A DNA stretch of 64,000 nucleotides. Origin: UBA995 sp035477115 (GTDB lineage: Bacteria > Bacillota > Sulfobacillia > UBA995). The stretch covers positions 1-64,000 of the forward strand of contig DATIKW010000042.1 of NCBI GenBank assembly GCA_035477115.1. The letters run 5' to 3'. The notes beneath the pieces are model-generated. The model was not told the DNA's origin. It ran no database searches and saw only the letters and a list, made by a program, of their open reading frames with translations. Below, one piece after another: positions 1 through 5,815 of the stretch (the first letter of the stretch is position 1; each line of letters begins with the position of its first letter). Made by a program: the position numbers and the translations under genes.

Positions 1-429
1 CCGGGTCCGGGAAAAGACCCGGGCCAGCAGCGTGTCGGCCAGCTCGGCTTTCAACGCCAGCTTGCTTGAGGGTGCCAGGATGCGACCGGCCACCATGGCC
101 AGCACCGATTGCTGCTCGGCCTGGGTGAAGTCGGCCAGCAGCCGCGGAAGCTTGTACTTGTGCCAGGCGCGGTAGATGGCCAGTAGCCCTCCACCGCGAA
201 GCGCGTCCCCAGTACTCACCTTCACCGAGGAAAGGGCCACGCCCACGACGGCCTTGCCGTGCTTCAGCGATTGGGCAATCGCTTCGATGACGTGGGTCGG
301 GAGTTTGCTGAGGTTCATAAGCACGCGGTGCCTGGTCTGACCAGATTCACGATCGCGGTAGGACTCAACCAGCTGGTACTGCTCGTACCGCTTCTTGGCC
401 TTGGTATTCCAAGACTTCTTGACGAACAA
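1..429 (-). CDS. IS1634-like transposase, N-terminal part (runs off the window)
   Basis: The minus strand is open from a TTG at 429 to the window edge (143 codons, no stop). The start is chosen because a GGAGGT lies just upstream at about 438-443; the protein begins LFVKKSWNTKAKKRYEQYQL and continues with YRDRESGQTRHRVLMNLSKLP. That opening, followed by an Ala/Leu-rich helical stretch (VLAMVAGRILAPSSKLALK), resembles the N-terminus of IS1634-family (IS4 superfamily) DDE transposases. The catalytic DDE region would lie to the left of the window, so intactness cannot be judged. It lies next to an integron-cassette array, a usual place for insertion sequences. The family call rests on general resemblance only. 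Confidence 0.6.
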   Translation of the reverse strand, partial: MFVKKSWNTKAKKRYEQYQLVESYRDRESGQTRHRVLMNLSKLPTHVIEAIAQSLKHGKAVVGVALSSVKVSTGDALRGGGLLAIYRAWHKYKLPRLLADFTQAEQQSVLAMVAGRILAPSSKLALKAELADTLLARVFSRTR

Positions 430-582
430 CTCCGGCACCTCCTCTCTAGACCACTTTATCAAGATTACTATTCGTCGTCACGTGTTTCTATCAAGCCATA
501 CTATAGACCACCTTGTGAGCACAAAAGACCCCTCCCGCCCAGCTTGGACCATTATCTCAGTGGCAGTGGGAGGGGGAAGTCA
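430..582. other. Upstream region of the transposase, probable IS end
   Basis: AT-richer than its surroundings. On the minus strand TTGATA, a 17-base gap and ATAGTA make a plausible promoter for the transposase. GTGGTCTA occurs twice (near 447-455 and 503-512). The insertion-sequence end probably lies here, close to the attC site starting at 583, but I could not fix a terminal inverted repeat without the other end. Confidence 0.3.
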
Positions 583-696
583 AGCTAACGCTCGGGATGA
601 CGCGCGCCGCCGCGTATGAGTTGGCCAACGTCGCCACGAGGCATTCCGGCCAGGAGGCCCAGCCCCTTCGGCGTCGCGTCGATCCCGATGTTATAC
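583..696 (-). mobile_element. attC site A (downstream of the methyltransferase cassette)
   Basis: Read on the minus strand the site opens with GTATAAC (696-690) and closes with GTTAGCT (589-583), approximating the integron core sites RYYYAAC and GTTRRRY. Directly inside, the arms TCGGGATCGACGCG and CGCGTCATCCCGA are complementary except for one extra C in the 5' arm, the unpaired base expected in an attC hairpin. The methyltransferase gene stops 19 bases upstream, as cassette genes usually do. The core boxes deviate from consensus at one position each, so the paired arms are the stronger evidence. Confidence 0.7.
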
Positions 697-714
697 GCAT
701 CCACATCCAATCGC

Positions 715-1563
715 TCAGCCTGCGGGTTCCGCAGACTTGAGCCTGGCGATCATGATCACATCGTGGCCCTCTCCGGTGTCGGAGAAGGGCCGCCCGTCGT
801 AGTCACCCAGAGTCTCGGTTACCTCCATACCAGCACTCTCGATCAGTAGTCGAGTCTCACCCACGGAAGGGTAGTACTCCGTCGCGGGCGTGACATAGGC
901 TGCGGTGATCTTGCTGTCGATGACCTCCAGGATGAGGAAGTTCAGAATGGACAGCTGCCGATTTGCCTCATAACGGTTGTACGTGAGGACCACGTGTCCC
1001 TGGCCTGGGGACTCCTGGTACACAGACAGATCATACCTGCCGCTCTTGTTTGACATCAGGTATGCCGAAGGGATGCTGAAGTCCAGGATGAACTTGCCAT
1101 CCGGCCTGAGGTGCCGGGACACCGAGCGGAAACAGGCGCGTCTACCTTCCTCTTCCACCAAGGCGAACACCGTATTGAGTCCGAGAATGACGAAATCGAA
1201 GAGCAACCCGAGTGAGAAAGCGCGCATGTCCGCATCCACTTGCACCACCCTGTGGCGAAGCGAGGCTGGTACTTTCCCGCACAGGATCTGGTGCATGTCG
1301 GGTGAGTTGTCGAGGGCGTAGACGTTGTGTCCAGACTGGGCGAGCGGAATCGCCACTCTCCCTGTTCCGCTACCTAACTCAAGGACAGTGGCAGGAGTAG
1401 GTCCGATTGTCCTCAGGTAGTACTCCACATCGCGGTCGCCGCCTTGGATCGAATCGTAGAGTTGCGCGCTGACGCCGTGGTAGTCTGGCTGCAACGCGGC
1501 ACACCCGAGTCCCAACAGCTTCCTGAGTTCGGGCACAAGCAGATCATCGACATTGACGTGCAT
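715..1563 (-). CDS. Class I SAM-dependent methyltransferase (cassette gene)
   Basis: A 282-residue protein with the Rossmann methyltransferase motif I (VLELGSGTGRVAIPLA, about residues 60-75), an acidic motif after the second strand (YALDNSPDM) and a motif II/III region (DFVILGLNTVFAL). It should transfer a methyl group from S-adenosylmethionine; the substrate cannot be told. The ATG at 1563 directly follows the stop of the acetyltransferase gene (TAG, 1566-1564), and GGGAGG lies 8 bases upstream, so the two are translationally coupled. The stop lies just before attC site A, placing both genes in one two-gene cassette. Such cassette methyltransferases can modify antibiotics or small molecules, but nothing here shows that. 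Confidence 0.8.
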   Translation of the reverse strand: MHVNVDDLLVPELRKLLGLGCAALQPDYHGVSAQLYDSIQGGDRDVEYYLRTIGPTPATVLELGSGTGRVAIPLAQSGHNVYALDNSPDMHQILCGKVPASLRHRVVQVDADMRAFSLGLLFDFVILGLNTVFALVEEEGRRACFRSVSRHLRPDGKFILDFSIPSAYLMSNKSGRYDLSVYQESPGQGHVVLTYNRYEANRQLSILNFLILEVIDSKITAAYVTPATEYYPSVGETRLLIESAGMEVTETLGDYDGRPFSDTGEGHDVIMIARLKSAEPAG

Positions 1564-2127
1564 CTATCCAGCCTCCCCCGAAGAAGACTGCCCACTGGAG
1601 TTGCCCCGTTCCCGCATTTGCTTGGTCAACTCATACCAGACAAACTGCGGCTTCTCACCATTCTCGTTTGCCGGTCGAAATTGCCGAAAGCCAACACGTT
1701 CGGCGACTCCCTGGGACCGCACATTATCCGTATATGTCTTCAGAGTGAGCCGTTCGAGACCCAGCTCAGTAAATCCCCAATCGCATAGCAGTCCTACTGC
1801 CTTAGCTGCAATACCACGTCCCCGGCTAGTCTTGGCCAGCCAGTACATCACTTCCGCTTCATTCGCATAGCTTGCGCTCTTTACCACCGCAACGTTACCG
1901 GCAAGCTCATTGCGATGCAAGTCGACAACGGCGAAGGAGAACACGTCCTCTCTTGCGTTTACCGCTTCAATTGCGGCTACGGTCTCATCAACCGTCAACT
2001 TGGGCGGTTCCGTCGTCCACCTGAGGACCTCTTCGTCTCGGGCGTCAACATACCACTGCGCGTCAGAGACCTGCCATGGTCTGAGAAGCACTTCACCCTG
2101 GCTCAGGATCACAACGCTTACCCCCAT
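1564..2127 (-). CDS. GNAT-family N-acetyltransferase (cassette gene)
   Basis: A RimJ/RimL-type GNAT protein (187 residues from the ATG at 2127). It has the N-terminal LLRPWQVSDAQWYVDARDEE strand-helix, the central EAEVMYWLAKTSRGRGIAAKAV acetyl-CoA loop (the R/Q-x-x-G-x-A type motif A) and the C-terminal TDNVRSQGVAERVGF helix. It transfers acetyl from acetyl-CoA to an unknown amine. An upstream ATG at 2178 would place the start inside attC site B, so 2127 (MGVSVVILSQ) is preferred; a GTG at 2112 with GGGGG 8 bases upstream is another possibility. It abuts the methyltransferase gene with no spacer. A resistance or detoxification role is possible but unproven. Confidence 0.8.
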   Translation of the reverse strand: MGVSVVILSQGEVLLRPWQVSDAQWYVDARDEEVLRWTTEPPKLTVDETVAAIEAVNAREDVFSFAVVDLHRNELAGNVAVVKSASYANEAEVMYWLAKTSRGRGIAAKAVGLLCDWGFTELGLERLTLKTYTDNVRSQGVAERVGFRQFRPANENGEKPQFVWYELTKQMRERGNSSGQSSSGEAG

Positions 2128-2159
2128 CGGCCCACTTTCCCGGATCCGTCGATGATACT

Positions 2160-2237
2160 GCTTAACGCTGCCCATCACCGGGCGGCGACAGGCGGCGAAG
2201 CCGGCTGTTGACGCTCCGGCGCAGGGGCTTGTTGGGC
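2160..2237 (-). mobile_element. attC site B
   Basis: On the minus strand it starts GCCCAAC (2237-2231) and ends GTTAAGC (2166-2160), exact fits to RYYYAAC and GTTRRRY. The interior folds: CAGCCGGC-TTC-GCCGCCTG near the tip pairs with one mismatch, and the outer arms pair imperfectly. A small reading frame ends 5 bases before it. Confidence 0.65.
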
Positions 2238-2241
2238 GTCA

Positions 2242-2424
2242 CTACCGCGTAACCTGAATTTCCGAAGCGCCTACGCGCACAGCGTAGCTCTCAAGAACAA
2301 GAATTGGGGCGACATACGACGCGATGGCAATGGGTGTGACGTTGGCCTGTAGCTGATGGCGGAGTGCCGGTTCAGCGCCGGTGAGCCGCGCTGAACCGCA
2401 AATGGTGCTGTCTAATGTCAACAT
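2242..2424 (-). CDS. Doubtful small cassette ORF (60 aa)
   Basis: An open frame from ATG 2424 (MLTLDSTICGSARLTGAE) to a stop at 2242, 5 bases before attC site B, which is where cassette genes usually end. The C-terminal half is hydrophobic (TPIAIASYVAPILVLESYAV). No ribosome site is visible, I recognise no family, and the frame is also open further upstream through attC C, so chance is quite possible. The cassette (about 2166-2559) may instead have no protein product. Confidence 0.25.
   Translation of the reverse strand: MLTLDSTICGSARLTGAEPALRHQLQANVTPIAIASYVAPILVLESYAVRVGASEIQVTR
2369..2397. terminator. Perfect 10-bp hairpin inside a gene cassette
   Basis: GGTTCAGCGC (2369-2378) and GCGCTGAACC (2388-2397) pair perfectly around a 9-base loop. 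No T-run follows on either strand, so it may be a factor-dependent terminator, an RNA element or a decayed attC rather than an intrinsic terminator. Confidence 0.35.
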
Positions 2425-2559
2425 CTGGGTTCGCCGTGGGTGCCGCGCATTCCTGTTTCCAATTAGAAGTCGGATCGGGACAGTTATGCATGTCAGGCAC
2501 AAGGTTCTGCGGGCGCGAAAGTCTGTTCCTGGAAAACCACACCCAACGGCGGGCAGTCG

Positions 2560-2633
2560 GGCTAACGTTGAGTTCAGCTGCGAGGCTCCATCGCGTAGCG
2601 GCCGGCCTCGTCCGCTGCAACTCATTGTTGAAC
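2560..2633 (-). mobile_element. attC site C
   Basis: On the minus strand it begins GTTCAAC (2633-2627, exact RYYYAAC) and ends GTTAGCC (2566-2560). The 5' arm TGAGTTGCAGC pairs with the 3' arm GCTGAACTCA except for one extra G, the extrahelical base typical of attC. The 97-residue cassette gene stops 10 bases before it. Confidence 0.75.
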
Positions 2634-2642
2634 GGCTCGTTC

Positions 2643-2936
2643 CTAGTCCTCTCGGACGAGTTTCCGCACCCGCACAAACGCTGACTCCGCCTCCGCGCCA
2701 TTGCCCCCCGGAAGGTAGGACCATCCGATTGCGCGCTCCTCGTCGGTCACTATCGTTCGAACCTTCTCCCAATCGGGCCGCGGGTCGCTTAAGGCCGCGA
2801 AGAGCCGGGCTGCTTGCGCGAGCCGGTCCCGATACTGGGGCCGCAATTCAGCCCGGGTAGTATTCGCCGCTCCCTGCTCGAGGTGTCGCACATACTCCGT
2901 GAGAGCCTGGATCACGAGTTGGCGGTCAATCGCCAA
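2643..2936 (-). CDS. Hypothetical cassette protein (97 aa)
   Basis: The frame starts at TTG 2936 (LAIDRQLVIQALTEYVRHLE) with AGGGGAG 8 bases upstream. A longer frame back to 3011 would run through attC site D and is rejected. The product is a compact, charged, helical protein ending ERAIGWSYLPGGNG.AESAF..VRKLVRED (the dot segments are longer runs). It is complete, lies just before attC site C, and looks like a genuine single-gene cassette. I recognise similar short proteins only as uncharacterised; no function is proposed. Confidence 0.6.
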   Translation of the reverse strand: MAIDRQLVIQALTEYVRHLEQGAANTTRAELRPQYRDRLAQAARLFAALSDPRPDWEKVRTIVTDEERAIGWSYLPGGNGAEAESAFVRVRKLVRED

Positions 2937-2961
2937 GTTGCACGCTCCCCTACAACAGTCC

Positions 2962-3051
2962 GTCCAACGAAAAGCGATTGAGCGGCGCCAGGGCTGGTCT
3001 CTCCGGACCATGGGCCGCCCCTACTGCGTCCGCTCGAATCGCTTGTTAGCC
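2962..3051 (-). mobile_element. attC site D (best preserved)
   Basis: On the minus strand it starts GGCTAAC (3051-3045) and ends GTTGGAC (2968-2962, exact GTTRRRY). The inner arms AAGCGATTCGAGCGG (3044-3030) and CCGCTCAATCGCTT (2985-2972) are perfectly complementary over 14 bp with a single extra C in the 5' arm. This bulged hairpin is the hallmark of an attC. The kinase gene ends 6 bases upstream. Confidence 0.85.
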
Positions 3052-3056
3052 CGGCG

Positions 3057-3983
3057 TTACCGAGTAGCCAATGGTTTAGCGGCCCCGAGCAAGGAGCGAG
3101 CGAGTTCAATTGCCTTCATAAGGTCCCTCTCTAGGTCACCGTTCACGACCCGGTCCCTGCTACTCTCAGCCCACTTGGGGAACTCGGTCATTCGAGAGGC
3201 TGTCTGGAGAGTGTACAGGGTTGCCAAAGGACGATCCAGCGTCTCCTCGCGTGAGTCTAGGGTACCGTAGGCTTCCCAGAAAGCAGGTATTGCGGCGCCT
3301 GAGAGGGAGGCGGTCACGTTACGGCAATCGCTGTACCGCAACCCCACCCCGAGGAGGTGGTAATCGAAGACCACAGCCTCCTGCGCGTGGTCCTCTCCCC
3401 CGACGAGAGCCAGATTGGTCCAGTAGAAGTCATTATAGTTGAAGGTAGGTGTCAATGCCTTGACCGCAGCCTGGAGAAGCTCAATCTGTTTGGCAGCGAG
3501 GTCCCAAGCGCGGCTTTGAGCGACACCGTTTGATCGACCCGTGGCAAGTATGGTGTCGCGACTAAGGTTGTCCTCCTCCCGGGCCAGAAAGCTCACACGC
3601 TGCCCCGTGGCAAGTAGGGCTTCGCCAGCATCGTGGAAGATGCGGTACCAGCGTGCGACCGCTCGGGCGACGTCTGGTCTGGTCAGGTCGTCCGGAGTAG
3701 CGAGCCTCCATGTCCCACTGTTCGCGAGGTCCTCAAGTAACAACGCCTGTTCCGTGCTGCCGTGAATCGGTACCGTTGGCACCCCGAGTTCTCGAAGTAA
3801 CAGGGAGCCTGCAACCTCCACCCGCGCCGCTTCCTCCGGCAGCCACTTGAGGACGTAGGATTTATCGTCCGTGACGACCCGCCAGACATTGTGGCCGTGC
3901 CTTACGGAGAGGCTTTCTACCTTCCGGATCGTCGCTGCATCGACACCGAGCTGTTTGAGGAGATCGTGTGGATCAGTACTCAC
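3057..3983 (-). CDS. APH/choline-kinase-like phosphotransferase (cassette gene)
   Basis: A 308-residue protein of the aminoglycoside phosphotransferase fold: N-lobe VVTDDKSYVLKWL (ATP-binding lysine), a linker LLLEDLANSGTW, the catalytic-loop region FNYNDFYWTNLAL in place of the usual HGDxxxxN, and VVFDYHLLGVG as the metal-binding DFD-like motif. The GTG at 3983 has GGAGAG 5-8 bases upstream. A longer frame to 4058 would be made of the IS21-type end repeats and is rejected. It phosphorylates an unknown hydroxyl compound; the His-to-Asn change before the catalytic Asp argues against simply calling it a resistance gene. It ends 6 bases before attC D and is the last cassette seen. Confidence 0.75.
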   Translation of the reverse strand: MSTDPHDLLKQLGVDAATIRKVESLSVRHGHNVWRVVTDDKSYVLKWLPEEAARVEVAGSLLLRELGVPTVPIHGSTEQALLLEDLANSGTWRLATPDDLTRPDVARAVARWYRIFHDAGEALLATGQRVSFLAREEDNLSRDTILATGRSNGVAQSRAWDLAAKQIELLQAAVKALTPTFNYNDFYWTNLALVGGEDHAQEAVVFDYHLLGVGLRYSDCRNVTASLSGAAIPAFWEAYGTLDSREETLDRPLATLYTLQTASRMTEFPKWAESSRDRVVNGDLERDLMKAIELARSLLGAAKPLATR

Positions 3984-4036
3984 GGAATCTCTCTCCAATC
4001 CGCAATCCCGAGCAAGCCCCCAACCGCTGTCGCCGC

Positions 4037-4121
4037 TCACGTAATTCCCATGGGTCAATCACACAATCCCCCACGGTCACAATCATGTAATTCCCCAGGG
4101 GGGCGTTCACGCAATTCCCCA
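4037..4121. mobile_element. IS21-type terminal repeat array (solo end)
   Basis: Four direct copies of a 15-base unit close to TCACGTAATTCCCCA start at 4037, 4059, 4083 and 4107, spaced 22-24 bases. Read on the minus strand they are GGGGAATTACGTGA-like, which resembles the multiple transposase-binding repeats at the ends of IS21-family elements. No istA or istB gene lies nearby, so this appears to be a stranded end. It separates the cassette array from a truncated response regulator and may have caused the truncation. A regulator-binding array is the alternative reading. Confidence 0.5.
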
Positions 4122-4181
4122 CCCGGGCGTCATTCGGTTTCGTCAGCCCTTGGCAATCACCTCCTTTTGGGGTGATGCTGA

Positions 4182-4367
4182 GGTGGCGGTCAGGAGGAGT
4201 TGCTGGAACACGTTTGGGATGCCGAAGCCGATCCTTTCAGTAACAGAGTAAGGGTACATCTTCACTCGCTGCGTCAGAAGCTGGGCGGTCATGGGACGAG
4301 ATACATCGAGACGGTCGTAGGACAAGGATACCGAATCGCATCGCCTTCCGGGGAGGTTTCGTCATGA
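4182..4367 (+). pseudogene. C-terminal remnant of an OmpR/PhoB-type response regulator
   Basis: Translation from 4182 gives the second half of an OmpR-type winged helix: ELLEHVWDAEADPFSNRVRV, HLHSLRQKLGGHG and RYIETVVGQGYRIA, ending with TGA at 4365-4367 that overlaps the kinase ATG (ATGA). An in-frame TGA at 4179-4181 closes the upstream side and the receiver domain is missing. The 4-base overlap shows that this was the partner of the downstream kinase. Loss of the 5' part coincides with the IS21-type repeats. Confidence 0.8.
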
Positions 4368-5626
4368 ATCGATGGTCCTCTCTATCACAATACGTAGGCG
4401 ACCGACTCACCTTGCGGATACGGTTGATGCTCTGGGTAATGGGGCTGCTTTTCGTGTTGACCGGAGCGTTGCTGCTGTTTGTGAACATGGCGGTTGCGAT
4501 GGCGAAGCCTACGCTTCCTCTCCAACCGCAAGCGGAAGTACCATGGGAATTGGTGGATATCCGGTACGACCAAGCGGGAGGAGAATGCCTGCGCTCTTTC
4601 CGCGCCATGCAAGCTCTACCAGGCGCACTGCGGGAGCCGGCCCAGCCGCTGCCGGAAGTGCCCATACCGCTAATCTTTGTCTCCGTTGTCCGACAGGATG
4701 TCTTCAATCAGTTGCGTGTCGTCTCCCTCATGGGGTTGGGAGTGATTGTCGTCGTGGGCGGCATCGGCTCTTACTGGCTGGCCGGGCGGGCGTTGCGCCC
4801 GGTAAGGCATCTGGCGCAAGCGGCACAGCAAATTGGCCCAAGGACGCTCGATACGCGGCTCAACCTCAGAAGGCCTGATGACGAACTGAATCAACTGGCC
4901 GGCGCCTTTGACGGCATGCTGGATCGCCTGGAAGCTGCATTTGACCGACAAGGCCGTTTCGTTGCCGATGCGGCACACGAACTGCGGACACCGCTCGCCA
5001 CTCTCCGTGCCGGCCTGGATGCTGTCCGCGGTGCTCCCGATACGGCGATTGAACTTCACCGGACGACGACTGCAGCCCTGGAGCGTGCACTCACCCGGTT
5101 GCAGCGGCTGGCGGATGATCTCCTTCTCCTGGCCACCGAGGAACCCTGCATTTGCAGGTCTGTCGTCGACATTCAGCCCATCATGGAGGACGTGCTGCTT
5201 GACCTCAAACCGCTGGCTGACGAGCACTCGGTGACGTTGAGCTTCGCGGGAAATGGCGACCTGATGACCCCGGGAGATTCGCTGTCATTGGCGCGGGTGT
5301 TCCGCAACCTCGTCGAGAACGGCATTCGCTACAACCGTCAAGCTGGAGAAGTCATTGTGAACACCTGTCGTGAGGGTGAATGGCTTGTGGTCACCGTGGC
5401 GGATACCGGTATCGGAATACCGGTTGAACAGCAGCCTCGCATATTTGACCGTTTCTATCGAGCGGACAGCTCACGTTCCCGGCACGGAGGCGGAGTCGGC
5501 CTGGGGCTGTCCATTGCGATGCATGTCGTGCAGCTTCACGGCGGTCAACTTGAAGTAAAAAGCACTCCCGGCGCCGGCAGTACCTTCATCGTGAAATTGC
5601 CCTTACCCAAAGCGACGGAGGGTTGA
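4364..5626 (+). CDS. Membrane sensor histidine kinase (now orphan)
   Basis: A 420-residue HAMP-type sensor kinase. Two membrane segments (about residues 19-45 and 117-140) flank a short extracytoplasmic loop of about 70 residues. A HAMP linker follows (about 141-190), then the phosphoacceptor HisKA helix with HELRTP (His205), and an HATPase domain with the N-box (NLVENGIRYN), G1 (DTGIGIP) and G2 (GVGLGLSI). The ATG overlaps the stop of the response-regulator remnant, so the pair was once an operon. With that regulator broken, the kinase either signals to another regulator or is decaying; the frame itself is intact. The stimulus is unknown. Confidence 0.9.
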   Translation: MNRWSSLSQYVGDRLTLRIRLMLWVMGLLFVLTGALLLFVNMAVAMAKPTLPLQPQAEVPWELVDIRYDQAGGECLRSFRAMQALPGALREPAQPLPEVPIPLIFVSVVRQDVFNQLRVVSLMGLGVIVVVGGIGSYWLAGRALRPVRHLAQAAQQIGPRTLDTRLNLRRPDDELNQLAGAFDGMLDRLEAAFDRQGRFVADAAHELRTPLATLRAGLDAVRGAPDTAIELHRTTTAALERALTRLQRLADDLLLLATEEPCICRSVVDIQPIMEDVLLDLKPLADEHSVTLSFAGNGDLMTPGDSLSLARVFRNLVENGIRYNRQAGEVIVNTCREGEWLVVTVADTGIGIPVEQQPRIFDRFYRADSSRSRHGGGVGLGLSIAMHVVQLHGGQLEVKSTPGAGSTFIVKLPLPKATEG

Positions 5627-5639
5627 ACCGGGCGGGTCG

Positions 5640-5668
5640 TTGACAGGTTTCCGCCAGCCGGTCATAAT
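5640..5668 (+). promoter_or_regulatory. Near-consensus housekeeping promoter for AOR operon 1
   Basis: TTGACA (5640-5645), a 17-base spacer and CATAAT (5663-5668) match the sigma-70/sigma-A consensus at 11 of 12 positions. It starts 14 bases after the kinase stop, so transcription of the AOR operon would be independent of the kinase and would begin near 5675. Confidence 0.75.
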
Positions 5669-5674
5669 TATCAG

Positions 5675-5815
5675 TAGAATTGGCGGTGGATTCGGGCCCT
5701 GTATTGGGCCGGGCACGCCATGCAGGCCAAGCGAGGGAGGTGACACCGGGAGGAGCAGAAAGATGCGCGTACCAGCCCAACGATCCGACTGGTTGTGACA
5801 GGGAGGCATGCAGTC
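5675..5815 (+). promoter_or_regulatory. 140-nt 5' leader of AOR operon 1, possible riboswitch
   Basis: Between the predicted transcription start and the AOR ATG lies an untranslated leader of about 140 bases, GC-rich and able to fold (for example GGCCC 5695-5699 with GGGCC 5706-5710, and several GGGAGG/GGAGG runs). Molybdenum- or tungsten-cofactor (Moco/Tuco) riboswitches are known in front of such genes, so this is a candidate. I could not match the conserved core by eye. Confidence 0.3.

Noticed and set aside
3057..3983. APH-like gene as a true aminoglycoside-resistance gene
   Set aside because: The HGD catalytic motif is changed to NYND and similarity is only at fold level; the substrate cannot be inferred.
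4037..4121. Evenly spaced direct repeats as a CRISPR array
   Set aside because: Units are only 15 bases with 7-9-base spacers and degenerate copies; they fit an IS21-type end or regulator sites, and no cas genes are near.
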